DNA from: Uranotaenia lowii
Lineage: Eukaryota; Arthropoda; Insecta; Diptera; Culicidae
NCBI RefSeq assembly: GCF_029784155.1
Contig: NC_073693.1
Location: 146,508,843 to 146,572,842 of the forward strand
Direction: 5' to 3'
Length of the DNA: 64,000 nucleotides
Shown: positions 21,706-34,580 of the stretch, piece after piece
How the letters are laid out: each line of letters opens with the position of its first letter
How positions within the stretch are numbered: position 1 is the first letter of the stretch
The notes under the pieces: generated by a model
Databases searched by the model: none
Told to the model about the DNA's origin: nothing
Seen by the model: the letters and a program-made list of their open reading frames with translations, nothing else
Made by a program: the position numbers and the translations under genes

Positions 21706-21906
21706 ATGCGGCCAGGACCCGGGCTGGTCGTGATGGCGCTTGCGTTTATTTCGGGGGCTCGGCGAGGCACCAGTCAACAGAGCAGTGCCAGTCAAGACAA
21801 CAAGTTGGGCAAATTTGAGGAAGACAATACGGAAGCACTATCACGGATAAATCCGTGGTTGTCAGCGTGCGATCTGGCGCAACCCAACTCAGCACCGGAT
21901 CTCCAG
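21706..21906 (+). CDS. Candidate first coding exon with signal peptide
   Basis: ATG at 21706 has A at -3. The protein starts MRPGPGLVVMALAFISGARR, a plausible short signal peptide, then an acidic, Ser/Gln-rich stretch and NPWLSACDLAQPNSAPDLQ. The frame meets CAG|GTACC at 21906/21907, a usable though not ideal donor; a second CAG|GTACC lies 45 bases on. I cannot name the protein; the features suggest a secreted or single-pass receptor precursor whose later exons are beyond the window or not recognised. The GC-rich single-copy context and promoter candidate about 2 kb upstream support a host gene. Alternative: chance ORF. Confidence 0.42.
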
Positions 21907-22009
21907 GTACCCCAAACTTCTATCCCCACAAAGCTCCTCTCTGTGTTTCAGGTACCTCGTTTGAATGTTCCCTGTTTATTTTCATATTGGCTGAAACTTA
22001 GCTAAACAG

Positions 22010-23450
22010 CGGCACCCCTGAAATTCAATGTAAAAATTCAGTTTGCTGACGTCCATGGCAAACAAATAGCATTCTTAAATCATTGTCAGCTAAAAAATCC
22101 AACCGCTGAGGCAAAAACACACATCTCATTCATCAATTATATAATAATAAAATTCAGATCTTTCACGAATCTAAAAAAAAAAAACAAAAAATCCTGTGAG
22201 CATCCTTCGAAAGAGAGAGAGAGCTCCAAACTCCTGTGTTTGTGGACCCTTGTTTGATACCAGACGTTGGAAATGAGCGAACATGAGCGAATCCTTCATC
22301 CTCAATCCGTTTCCCCCACATTGGGACCAAGATCTAACCAAGAAGTATCTATAGCTAGAAAAGAAAAAAAATCGAAAACCAGTCATAAGTAGTAGATAGG
22401 GAACTCACATCACGCGCCTCGTCAGACAGATAACACCACACATTTTCCGACGACGTCGACGACGACGACAAACACACACCCAAATACAAATCGCCAGTCT
22501 CTAATCGGAAGCGAATAGAAGAAAAAAAAGCCCGTATAGCGCCTGAACAACGGGATCCCTGCTTCTGCCTGTTGTTGTTTTTGCTGCAGCCCCGAGATTA
22601 CAACTAATAAGTAGGTGGATAAATCGTGTGATTTTTGCACACCAACACCATCAGCTTGCGCTTCTTTGCTTGCCTGTGCTTTCCGAAACCAATAATGGAG
22701 ACGGTCAGTACTTTTATTTGCACTTAACACAGTGGTTGTCGAAGGACTGGAAAATTCCTTCGCTCCCCAGTTTTGCTACCCCCAAGCCAAGAAAAACGAA
22801 CGAATAAACGGGAAATTCCTCAAACAAACAAAACCGGGTGAATCCAAGGCGCAGCACAACAAATGCAAATTCACTTCAATGAAAAATAAGGGAATAAATC
22901 TTCTCGAGAGCGGACACTTGAATGAAGATACTTTTTTCTTTCCATTCGATCCTCTCCACCCCATTTTTCCAATGCTCCCCGGAGCAAAAGCCCAGCAGTT
23001 CAGCAGAGATGGACCTGGACTGATGGAATCGTTCTATGGGTACACTTGAAAGTTTGTATGTGAACGATCTGCTTCACTTTAGTCATTTGCAGTCGTTCGA
23101 CCAACCATAGCGGGTTCATGGTTTTGGAACCATTGACATGGAACATTTACTTCGACGAGATGCAAATGCAGTGGAAAGTATTCCTTCAATAAAAAAAAAC
23201 TCTGAAGGATTTTTTATTCCAGCCATTCATTTCTTTTCTTTTGAGCTTGGCCTAATTTTAACTTTTTGTTGTATGACAAGCAGTCTTTTCTTTGTAATTG
23301 GAAAAAATCGAGCTTCTCGTCCCCTAACCAAAACTGTTTGAATTGTGGGAAAATTCAGTACTTATCTGAAGAAATAATATTCAAGTTGTTAAGAGGACAA
23401 GCTGAACTAAAAATCCAGTTTCGCAAGATAATTGGTAAAGATTGCTACAG
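22010..23450. other. Single-copy DNA, possible intron
   Basis: No domain-bearing frame on either strand. If 21706-21906 is an exon, this would be its intron. Confidence 0.35.
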
Positions 23451-23452
23451 GT

Positions 23453-24610
23453 AAAATAGGAACAAAAACAAATGCCTGTATTTTAGTTATTTAATATTGA
23501 ATTCAAAATCGTTTTTCATACAAATGTAGCGTTTGTTTCATGCTTTTAAGAAAAAAATATGGATAATATTATCCGACACGGTTTCGAAGAATTTCTCAAA
23601 TTTTTACTGTAACACGGTTCACTAAACTGCGCACACTTTCTTCGTCCATAGTTTTAGCTATCTTATTTCAGCTATCTTATTCATCTGATTGATGACAACC
23701 TGCTGCCTTGAGCCTGCTCTTCATGATTGCCTAGTATTTCTCAATAGGGCGATACTGGAGGTAGTTGGGTAGATTAAGGTTTTTCGGAACAAACTGGACC
23801 CCTCTCTCTGCATACCATTCTTGAACGACTTTGCTGTGATGACAGCTTGTCAAATCTGGCCAAAACATTACGGGATGATCATGAGATCGAATTAGTTACA
23901 AAATTCGTTTTTGAAGACACTCTTTTTAATATAGTTCCGACGTCATTGTCTTATTTGTGACGAAAACTTTGTTTTTTTTTGCCATAAAATTTCGTGCAAA
24001 TTTGTCGGCAAAAACAAATTTAAAATGAGCTGGAACATCCCCCCGAGCTAATTTTAAGTAAAATTTTTGACCCGGCATTTACCCGAAGTCAGCCTTGGCA
24101 TAGGTTTCAACGTCCATAAGGAAACACCCGTCAAACTTGGTCGGCACCTGGCCGTTTGACTTCCGAGCACGGATTTTGGTCACACTATTCTGTTTTACGG
24201 TCCGATTTGTCTGTTTGCTAGCTCGATATGACTTGATTCCTTCCCGGAGACAAATTCTCCTCACGGTTCTATGAGAAGCACCAAATTTTCAAGTCAAATC
24301 AAGGTCCGATAGATTGGAATTCCTCTTAATCGTCTTCATAAACTTACCACGCAGTTTCCGGTCGACAGTTCCACTCCGACGATTGGCTTTAGGCTTCCGA
24401 ATCGTCGTCAATGTTTCCTTATTCCGTTAGATACGGTATTTCTGAGCAATTTCAGCTGCTTAGCAAGCCTAGATGCAGATGGATTTTCCAAATAACTGTG
24501 CACAATTTTTTCTCTTCTTTCGGCTTCCATGTTGATTGTTCAAATTCTTTATGAGGCAAGCTTTAATAAGAAGAACCAATTGCATCAATTGATAACATGA
24601 TGGAAGGCAC
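23453..24610 (-). pseudogene. Decayed DD37E transposon and transposase
   Basis: Homologous along its length to the near-intact element at 43953-45246 and in the same orientation. The readable piece 24079-24264 (LREGIKSYRASKQTNRTVKQ...) corresponds to residues 100-155 of that transposase. MDDETY has become MDVETY, so the first catalytic aspartate is lost, and many shifts and stops surround it. The left end is degenerate; at the right, homology stops where another repeat begins (ACAGTAAACTG, about 24612). Confidence 0.78.
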
Positions 24611-24611
24611 A

Positions 24612-27600
24612 GTAAACTGATGATCACTTTTTTAATTAATTTTAGAATATTTTGAAAGGGGTTACTTTTTTGTAGCACTGAAAAGTTTTAAGTGATCCTT
24701 GACAGCAGAATATTCAAACGACATTTGTGGCTAAAACTAAATGTTTGTTACAATTGGACTTTTGCTACACACACATACAAGAGGTCTGATGGGCACACAT
24801 CGAGGTTCTTATATGCAAAAATAGAAAATATCAGTTAAAACGTTGTTTTTAACTTAAATGAATGCGTCTCTTCTATAAAAAAGGGCCAACAAGTATATTT
24901 AAAATCATTGGCTAACAAGAGGAAACAATTAAGTAAATATTTGATTGAGTAGCAATGCGGAAACAAGCAGAACAAAATGAAAAAATACCATTATGTTTGA
25001 AAGGCATATTTGACGGTTCCTTCAGATCTTTTGTTGAAGTATTCGGGTCTATCTTTTACAATTTTTAATCCGGTGGATGAAGCTAAGTGTTTTCGTTAGG
25101 GATTTATAAAGAAAATTTAGCAATGTTTCTTCTGCTTCCTCAGGAAACGGTCGTATCCTGTACAAAATCATTATTTTTTCAAAGAACCTCATCCGAAATC
25201 AGAAACAAAAATTGCAAACAAATAAACAAATGGCTTCTCAAAAATGTGCTGTATTTTGAAAAACTTTCGATAGTTTTCAGAAAATAATTCAAAAACTATC
25301 CTTTTTCTTTCTAATCGTATACATTTTGCATGAAGCTGTCACTTTAGTTTGCCCAACGGCTTACTAGTACTAATGCACTGTGCAAAAGCCCTATATCAGA
25401 TTTCATGTTTAGGGGCAACTTTGATCACTAAAGTTTAGTTCTTTTAGAAATAGGACAGTTACGAATGCGTGTATTTCAAAAATCATTCGTTTGTTCAAAT
25501 ACTTTCTATTAAGAAAATGATGGTAATCGGCGCGGGATCATTAACTTATGATAATCCATGAAAAAATAAAAAAAAAACAATTTTTCGTTTTTTGTAAGAA
25601 AAATTTCTACTTTATTCTTGGTATCTTCTATCTGCCGGCGCACACTTTTTTAAGTTATGATATTGATCAGTTTTTCCAACTTTTACTTCGTCTTATCGGT
25701 ATTCTAGGTGACTGCATCCTTTTCCTTCAATTTCTGCTACTTTTTAGTTCAATACTTCTATTTTGAAAGAAACTGAGGGCAATTTGGGGGATACAGCTGT
25801 TTCGAAATTTACAAAACTTGACTATTTTTGAGTCACTTGAAAGTGTTTATAATGGATTTCTGCTGGTAAAACTAAACAAAACCGAAGTAAATCCATCATG
25901 AGATGAATATAGTATAATTGATTAGTACAGATGGTAGGTTGCGAAAAGTATACACAAGATTACTCTTTTTGGGCTTTTAAAAACAGAAAAAAAAAACAAA
26001 GTTTTCGTTTTTAAAATTGCTATTTTTTTCCACAGGAGCAGAATTTTGGCCAATCTTTATATTTTCTCGAAACAACCAGCAAATATATACTTTAATATAC
26101 TAGAGAAATCATCTGTCTCATAGCTTCGGTACCGGCTATACAGCTTACGTGCTCTGGAACTAGCAAAAATTTGTTGTTTGAGGTTAGGTTTGCTTGACTC
26201 ATAACGAGGCAGCACTTTCAGCTTATCGAAGAAAAAAATTGCTGGACATTTCAGCGATCTACACTTCGTTTTTTGCTTATTAAAAACCAAAAATTCTGAT
26301 ATGACATTTGACTTCCCTAATGACGCTTAACCGTAGTTGTCGATCATGTGTTCCAACAAAATTCTTGATTTGAACTGTGTTGACATTTTTGATAGTGTTT
26401 GCATACTTTTCCACCACTTACACACGGTAATTCTTTGAATAATCAACGCTTTTTTCAGTTATTAGCTTGAAAATGATGGTTTTTAACGAAACTGTGCAAA
26501 ACAATATTTTTCTTTTTCTCTTGCATCGTTTATATCTCAAAAACCCGTGAATTAAATTTTTTTTAAAAAATAGGTCAGTTAGTACTTTTTACAAGCAACA
26601 AGTAGCTGTCCAAATCTTGAATGTACGATTAAACGTAAAAGAGTTATCAGCAAAAGAAAGTGTATTTCTAAAAGAACTAAGCTTTATGATTTTAACATAT
26701 CTCCACAGAGAACAGACGTACAAGCTCGAACAAAAAATCTTCAAAAAAGTGTGTAAAATTTCAAATGCTGACATCCAAAAAATACGTTAAAAATTTACTT
26801 CAAACAGTGCCATCTATTGCGCCGTTCAAAAGTTACTAAGCAAATTTTCAAGTGCCCAGTTTTCGAAAAGGCTTAATCGTACAATAACTCATTAAACTAA
26901 TGCCGCTCTAAAATAGACGGGTTCAATTTATTGCTAGGTAATTGCAATAAGAGTTACCTTTGGCTGGACAGAATTTCACTTCCTTTATTTTTCCACTACT
27001 GAGGCAGTCAAAATAACTAACAGTTTTGGAATAAATTTTTGCTCTTCTTGGACGGTTAGCGTCAGAGGACGAATCGGCTGTATTCAGTTATTTAGGAACA
27101 TTCTTGACAATCAGTCTGAACCACTAGAACTGATTCTAGACATCTCAAAGCGGGTTACTTTCAAGTATCGCTTTTGCATCCCATTGTACAAAATTTAGCA
27201 TTTGCTTGAAGAAAATAGCGATTAACGTTTAAGATATTTTTCCATTATGCAACGTGATGAAGGTGTCACGAAACTTCAACAGCGATTTCCTAAAAACATG
27301 ACAAACAATTCATACGACCTGTTCAAAACTGACCAAAATTTTGTTTTTTCTCTCAGTTTGGTTTTGACAGTTCTCTTTGGTGTGTTTGGAGACATCTGGT
27401 GGCCCAGCCAAAAAACAAAAGTCGATTAAAAACGGTCGTTGGAAATTTTACACAAGTTCCGTAGGCTAGCTTGTACGTCTGTTCTCTGTGATATCTCCAC
27501 TCTCCACATCATCAAAATTATTGGTTTGATGCCAATTAGCACTGAAGGCTTCAATAAAAAAGTAATTTTTTGTTTGGACTCAATTAAGTTTTTCGACGTA

Positions 27601-27990
27601 TTCTTTCAAAAACAAATATACTCAAAAGATGGACAATGTTGCTGCATCCATTAAGAGGCAAAAATTATAAACATTTCTCAATATTTTTTGGTCTGAAAAA
27701 CACATGAAATTTTACCTTTCTTTAATTAGGTTCACCACTGTTCCCATGTTCTTTTTTTTTCTTCAAACTTAACCATTTGATAGAGTTTTTAGCTGTTTTT
27801 TTTTCTATACATGGTTTAATAAAGAAATTGTCCTTTTTTTATATCCAAAAATTATCACAAAATGACCATAAAAATAACACTAAAACTATACGTATAAAAA
27901 GGAAAAAAAAACTATCACATAACACAACCCATTTGCTTCTAAATGCTATCATTTTATCAGTAGAATTGTTCCGCTCAATCTCCTCCTTGC
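24612..27990 (+). repeat. Dispersed repeat X, copy A, fragmented
   Basis: Segments 24612-24745, 25395-25450 and 27505-27990 match successive parts of 41247-43700 (for example AAGATGGACAATGTTGCTGC at 27627 and 42363; CCAAAAATTATCA at 27846 and 43496). Foreign DNA, including the MITE at 26704, lies between. No coding capacity. Confidence 0.6.
26704..27490. mobile_element. 7-bp-duplication MITE, copy 2
   Basis: Same ends as copy 1 (CACAGAGAACAGACGTACAA and its inverse), inverted in internal orientation relative to copy 1, 787 bp. ATATCTC stands at 26697-26703 and 27491-27497. Confidence 0.88.
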
Positions 27991-28099
27991 CCCATTAGAC
28001 CGCTGCAAGCTTTGTAAGGAAATTTTAAATTCTTAAATTTTTAAACCTCCCATAACTTTTTTTGATTATTTTTGCTGCCAGAAAAAGTCATAACATTTT

Positions 28100-29400
28100 C
28101 CATCCATCCATTCCTGAATAAGCGCAATGAGTTTTAATTATGTATGGAAATTTGCATGGGAATATGACATTTTTCATTGAAAAATCGCCAGAGATGTTCT
28201 GAAAGTTCAAAAAATTATATCTTTGGATGAAAAATGTTCCAAGATTCTTGCAGTACATTTCATGTGAATAAAGCACAAACCTAAATTGTATCCCAATTGT
28301 ATGTTTTATAAAATTTATATAAATGTTGTATAAAATTTTTGTTTTCAAAATTTATTTTTTTTAATTTGATCGTTTTTGACTGCTTATTTGAAAGCTGTGT
28401 AGCAGTAGGATAGAAAAAGAAATCTCAAAAAACTGCTTTACATTGCTAGAAAATTTAAAGATTTATATAGCCATTGCAAAAACATTTCATTCAATTATTA
28501 ACACCTCTAGCAAGCAAAGTCTGCCATTTTTGAATATTTTTCAATGGATTCAGATTTTTTTCTTTTGAAATGGTTATAACTATTTCCATAAAATTCTTAG
28601 CTGCTTGCCATGTTAGCAAAAAAATAAGCTTAAGAATAGTCAAAATTAAAAATCAAAGACCGACTTCATTTCAAGCTTATTTGAATTTTCTGGATGTTTC
28701 AATGTGCAAAAATTTGCTCTTCCATAAAAATTTCCATACAAAATTGAAACGCGTTACGCTTGCTCAAGAATCAACCAAATCATTTCAAATTTTACACTGA
28801 TGCTTGGTGACCCAAAAGGCATCGAAAAAACATATTGGACATTCAAAAATCGTCAGAGATGTACGGCAAGTTTAAAAAACTAATGTTTTGATTTTTTTTA
28901 AATATTTTTTGGTAATTGCAATATATTTCATATGAACAAAAACCAAACCTAACATGAATCCTTGAAATAATATTCGATGTCATACAAAAAAAAATACAAA
29001 AAAAAAGTTTGTGTATTTGATTGCTGATTGGAAAGCTGTTTATCCATAGGATGAAAATGAAAAAAATCCCAAATTAACTGCTTTGCATAGCCAAATGTCA
29101 TGAAATAATTGAATGGTCCAGCAAGCAAAGCCTGCAATTTAACAGAACTTTTCAATGGATTCCGTTTTTTTTTTAATTTTGAAATAGTTATAACTTTTTA
29201 AATGAAATACTTTGCTTCTCCTCATGTTGGCAAAAAAGGTTAAGGCCAAAGCAAAAGATAAAAGATTCATTGAATTTTTTGGCCATATAACTTTCCATTT
29301 CACAGTTTATAAGTGTCAGACAAAAAAATTCTAAAAGTTTGTTTATAACCCTATATTTGTTGCATACTTTTAGGCGCAATTTTGTAGCTTGTTGATAAAC
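28100..29400 (+). repeat. Diverged tandem duplication, unit about 0.61-0.65 kb
   Basis: The order of matching blocks in 28150-28580 (CGCCAGAGATGT; GAAAGCTGTGTAGCAGTAGGAT; TTTTGAAATGGTTATAACT) recurs in 28840-29200 (CGTCAGAGATGT; GAAAGCTGTTTATCCATAGGAT; TTTTGAAATAGTTATAACT). AT-rich, non-coding, older than the neighbouring Helitrons judging by divergence. Confidence 0.65.
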
Positions 29401-29557
29401 GCACTTTAATGAGCCATTTACATAAGGAAACTATTGGATAAACATTAGTGATTCGAAAAATATTTATAACTAGCTGACCCGGTGTGCTTTGCTACACCTT
29501 CCAAATCATATGATATTTTCAAAAATTATTAAAAATTTTATTATTTTATTGGCATTA

Positions 29558-31053
29558 TCTATATATATAAAAAGCAATTATCTGTATGTTTGTTTGTCCT
29601 CTATAGACTCAGCCGTCTTAAGAGCTAGAGATCTGAAATTTGGCATGGATTATCATTAGGACCAGGAATGATGAAAAATGTTATAGATTTTTGGATGACC
29701 CCTTCCGAAGGGGGTCGTCCATACAAGACAAATATTGTTTTGGCGTTATTGACGTTATTTTCCGTCGGATTGTGATGAAAAGTTGCACATGAGTGTTTTG
29801 AGAGACGAACAATCGATTACAGTTATCATACTTAGGGTCAGGGGTCGGCAAAAGGGGTCGTCCATATCCACTGATTATTGTTTTTGCGATATTGGCTTTA
29901 TTTTACATTGGTTTGTGATGAACATTTGCACATGAGTGTTTTGAGAGACGAGCAATCGATTACAGTTATCAAATTAAGGGTCAGGATTCGGCCAAAGGGG
30001 TCGTCCATATTCACTGATTAATGTTTTTGCGATATTGGCGTTATTATAGATCGTATTGTGATGAAAATTTGCGCATGAGTGTTTTGAGGGACGAGCAATC
30101 GATTTCAAGTTTCGAATTGCGGATCAGAAGTCGGCTGAAGGAGTCGTCCATACCCAACTTTAATGTTTTTGCGATTTTGACGTTATTCTACATTGGATTG
30201 AGATGAAAATCTCCGCATAGGAGTTTTGAGGGACGCTATTTTGCTTTCAGGTTTCAAATCTTGACTCAGGGGTCGGCAAAAGGGGTTATTATCTGTTCAC
30301 TGTTTTTACGATATTTTCTCGATTGAGCATAGAATTGTAATGAAAATTGACACATGGGAGTTTAACAGAAAAGATAATTGATTTCAGGTGTCAAGTTTTG
30401 AATCGTGGTCAAAAAAAGGCCGTCCATGTTAATTGCTCACTGTTTTCGCGATATTGTCGTGATCATGCATCGGATTGAGATGAAAATGTTCAGATGAGGG
30501 TTAAAAACTATGAGCAATTGACTCCAGGTAGCATGTTCCGTGTCAAGAGTCGGCGAAAGGGGCGTCTATATTCACTGATTCACTGTTTTCAAGTTCCTGA
30601 CGTTATTTTACATACAATTTGAAAAGAAAAAAATGGCACAAGGGAGTTTTGAGGAACGTAAAATTGGTTTCGATTATCGAATTTCGGGCCATGGGAAAGA
30701 AAAAGAGGGTTTCATTGAAAGTTCAGTGTTTTGTGCAATATTTTTTTTAATTGATACCAACTTAAGTGTGAAGGTCAAGCAAAAGAGTCGTGCACATAAA
30801 CAAATAGCACATGTTTCTGTCATAATGTCTAGATTTTGCAACCGATCGAGAAGAAATTACTCTCACATAAATTTTAATAAAAAGCCAATCAACCGTTTAA
30901 TTTGAATTTCAAGCAATATTAATAGTAGCGATTTTAAACACTGTTGATTTTTTTACTCAAAATTGTCGAAAGAATGTTTCGAATTCATTTTCTAAACTCA
31001 TTTTGACGTACCAATGATTTAAAGTGAAACGAAGTTCGTACGGGATCAGCTAG
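29558..31053 (+). mobile_element. Helitron family A, copy 1 (nested)
   Basis: Starts TCTATATATATAAAAAGCAA after an A and ends GGGATCAGCTAG before a T: canonical TC...CTAG in an A/T site. After a leader (CTCTATAGACTCAGCCGTCT, TGAAATTTGGCATGG) comes an array of units of about 143 bp around GGGTCGTCCATA...GATATTGACGTTAT. 1,496 bp, non-coding. Confidence 0.88.
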
Positions 31054-31159
31054 TTAAAAATAAAACTATAACATAATTCATAAGAACCGCTATAAAACGA
31101 ATTGCAACACAAAGATAACTTAAACTAATATTCTGAATCTTGCTCTTTAAATTTGTGTT

Positions 31160-32580
31160 AAAGATTTGATAATTTTGATCAGTCTGGAGGGTCTCAAATT
31201 AATCGTACGCAAATTATAAAATAGGGTTGTTTTGCTTGATATGCTCTGGATTTATGCTAAACTGATAAAAGAGCCCCCTTGTTTTTCCCTTCATCCCTTG
31301 CTGAATGGAGGTCGTGATCTTTAATAATTATACCCATTTTTTTTGTTCCCAATCATACCAAAATGATTTTCCATGTTAAGTTTGGTCTATTTCTCGGATA
31401 TTGTAAAAAAAAAGTTAAATGTAAGCCTCCTCTTCTCTTCCTAAACATACAATTTTATCACCCTTCTGCAAGAAAGGTATTGACTCACATAGAAAAAGTA
31501 TTTTCGTACTCAAATACTTTTTGATGCCAAATTTGGTTTCATTTTCTCGATTAATTCTCGGGTAATGCAAAAAAAAATTGATTGAAACCCCCCCTTCCCC
31601 TTTTATGTCTTTCCACTGAAAAAATGTGGGGCTTCAAATTATAATAGAAACATTTTCGTATCCAAATACCCTCACATGCCAAATATAGTTCCATTTGCTC
31701 GATCAGCTCTCCAGTTATACTGAAAATTGTAAGGGAGACCTCTCCTCCCCCTTTTCATTCACCTCTTTGAAGGAGTGAGGGATACCAAATATTCACAGAA
31801 ACATTTCTCGTACCCAAATATCGATCCATGCCAAATTTGCTGTTGTAGTTCTTGAGTCATACAGTAAAAATTGAATTAAGTTCCCCTCCCTCTTTCCTTT
31901 CTCCCCGCTGGAAGAAGGAAGGGGTCTCAAACAATCATTAGAACATGTCACGTTCCCAAATACCCGCCCATGCCAAGATTGGTTCCATTTGTTTAATTAG
32001 TTTTTGAGTTATGTAAAAATATATAAAATAGCCCCCCCCTTCAAATCTCCCTACTGGAAAGCGGGAGGGGTCTCAAATAATCATAGAAATATTTTTCGTA
32101 TCCAAATACCCTCCCATGAAAAAATTGATTCCATTTGCTTTATTAGTTTTTGAATTGTGTAAAAAAAATTGAGAGGACCCCTCCCCCTTTCCAATGGAAA
32201 GAAATCATCGAAATGTTTTTCGTATCCAAATACCTCCTCATACCAAATTTGGTTCCAATATCTTGAATAGTTTTCGAGTTATATAAAAATTGTAAGGTAG
32301 CCCCCCACCCCCTTACTATCACCCTACTGAGAGGAGAGAGGGGTACCTAATATTCATTGAAATATTCTCCGTTCCCAAATACCACCCCATGCCAAATTTG
32401 ATACCATTTGCTTGATTGGTTTTCGAGTTATGCAAAAAATTGTCTTTTGTTTGGGAGGCCCCTTCCCCCCCTTACTGTTAGGGGGAGGGATCCCAAACCA
32501 TAATAGGAACCTTCCCCGGCCTCCAATACCTCCACCTGCCAAGTTTCACGCAAATCGGTTCAGTAGTTTCCGAGTCTATA
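31160..32580 (+). repeat. C-rich internal array of Helitron B1
   Basis: About twelve diverged units of roughly 110 bp, each with CCAAATACC, ATGCCAAATTTGGTTCCAT, TGATTAGTTTTCGAGTTAT and a C-rich block with an ACTGGAAG-like motif. The same unit makes up 35280-36300 and 40400-40870. Confidence 0.75.
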
Positions 32581-32584
32581 GGGA

Positions 32585-32656
<72 letters not shown>
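32585..32656 (+). repeat. (GACA)n microsatellite at Helitron B 5' end
   Basis: Eighteen near-perfect GACA units immediately inside the TCTATATATA terminus (minus-strand reading). ORFs reading TDRQTDRQ are artefacts. Confidence 0.9.
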
Positions 32657-32657
<1 letters not shown>

Positions 32658-32680
32658 AATCCATTTTTATATATATAGAT

Positions 32681-33380
32681 TTCGTGCTTAGCAATGATCA
32701 AATCCATTCAGAAGAAAAATATATTTAAGTAAATTTTTATGTCACTTTTGTCGAACATTTGTACTTTTGGATCTTGTTGACCAATCCAGTATGAGTGCAA
32801 TTGAGAAAAAAAAAATTGAGTAAATTCGTTGAAATGACAAAAACACAGCATAAAACAAAAATCATAAGCTTCGCTCTGCAATGATTGGCAAATCACCCTA
32901 ATTTTAATCGAAATCATGTTCGAAGTACTCTCCACTGTAAATCAAGCTTGCAGACATGGCACATCAATTTATGCAGTGTTTACAAACACACATACATACA
33001 TACTGATTTTTCTGAGCTGTGATTGAACTCTCATGTGATATTACGCAATGCACAAAGGTGTCTACTATTAAGTCCTGAAAACAAAAACAAATTATTTGTA
33101 AATAGCTTTCTCCAACTTTTATCTCGACTTACCTCATTTTACGGTTATAAATATCAAAAATAATCAAGATGAACTAGCTTTCCTGTTTTCATGCATATTA
33201 AACATTTTCATAACCTGTGAAAACAGCAGATAAATATCTGGTTACAGCTCAATCGAATCGATATGGCTGCGATATCAGAATCAAACTGAAAAAAAATCGA
33301 GAGGCTATGTTTGACATTGATTATTTTTTCGCATTTTACGTCCCTGCCGGAACCGGAATCGTACCCTTCATAAAATACAT
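32681..33380. other. AT-rich spacer, no gene
   Basis: No supported frame or repeat. Confidence 0.35.
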
Positions 33381-34580
33381 AACCCACACAAGATAAAGTA
33401 TCTATGTTAATAGCCCTTGGCGGTGAAATTATGGAGCTTCAACTCGTTCTCAAAATTCTCTTCGTAGGACTGTATTTTTTTTGCCTTCATTCTTTTCTGA
33501 AGAGGCTCGTCCAGCCAGAGCATTCCCGGGGCCATCATCGAGGACCAGCCGGTAGAGTCCACTTTGCATCGGTAACTTTCCATTTTGCCATTCCCATTCC
33601 CCCAAAAAAATGGACTGGCCAATGTTCCACTTTTTGCTGTTATGTGCCCTGTGTGTGATGCTTCGTAAGAAATGAGAGGACCGGCCAAGATGTTGGTCAA
33701 TATTAAACTTTCTTCCTACTAACATGCCTAGAGATGGCTACGCTCAGCTCAAGTTTTGCCTTTCGGTCAAACCACTATAATAACTTTGGACCACACACAT
33801 GTGTGCCCGCAGGACATGCCCGCAATACGGAAAACTATAACCGAACTAGCAATCTAGGTTTTCTGGAAAATTTAGCTGGAGGGGAAAACAGGTCAGATCT
33901 TCTTTTTTTTTGTTGCTCCTTTTATGGTGGTGCACAGCCTTGTATCTACACTTTCTGGAATGGTGAATTGCGTTGTTCGATCTTTTTCTGTTGCTCCAAG
34001 GAAGGAAGCAACAGAAAAATGGAAAGAAACGAAAACGATTGATTTGGCTTTACTTAGTTTTGCCCCGAACAGACTACAGGCAGCTCGATTGATGGGTGTG
34101 GGTGGACGGATAGCTTCAGTGACAGTATCCTAGAAGGGTAGAGGAGTGAGGTTTTCCACCCGGCAGAAGGTAGCCATGGCAATGCTCTCTTTCCAATCCG
34201 AGAGTCGGGGAAAATTGCGGCAGCCAACAACGTGCCATCAGTCAACCATCTATCGTTCAAATGTCTTCGAAGGTAGAGTAGAGGCAATAACGAACAACCA
34301 AGTCGAGCCGACATCTGGATGGGCAGGTTTGAGATTAGGTTTTAGGAATTCTGCCGAGCTGCCGTGTCCCTAGTTTGGCGTTTCCTGGCGGCGGTGTACA
34401 ACTCAATTAATTAACTCGAGGACTGAGACTGAGCGAAACTGTCACTTTAATTGCACGCAGCGAAATTCATAGCAACGTAGTCACTGTGGCTCATGGTTTT
34501 GAGACACTGCTACCGGGCTGGCAGCAAAAATTGAAGAACCGAAAATAATTCCAGAGAACAGCCAATTTCAAACATTCGTC
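33381..34580. other. GC-richer single-copy island
   Basis: Base composition is clearly different from the flanking transposons and nothing here repeats elsewhere in the window. Several frames of 60-100 codons occur on both strands but none shows a domain. Possibly intronic or regulatory host DNA. Confidence 0.4.

Larger units (their letters stand above)
29470..32679 (-). mobile_element. Helitron family B, copy 1, with nested Helitron
   Basis: The 5' end is at 32679: read on the minus strand it is TCTATATATATAAAAATGGA, then a long GTCT tract. The 3' end at 29470 reads, on the minus strand, a hairpin GGTGTAGCAAAGCACACC then GGGTCAGCTAG. Flanks are A and T, as Helitrons require, with no target duplication. 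The interior is a C-rich array of about 110-bp units. No Rep/helicase gene, so non-autonomous. A family A Helitron (29558-31053) sits inside near the 3' end. Confidence 0.85.

Noticed and set aside
32412..32678. 88-codon ORF ending in TDRQTDRQ
   Set aside because: Reads the GACA microsatellite and Helitron C-rich array.
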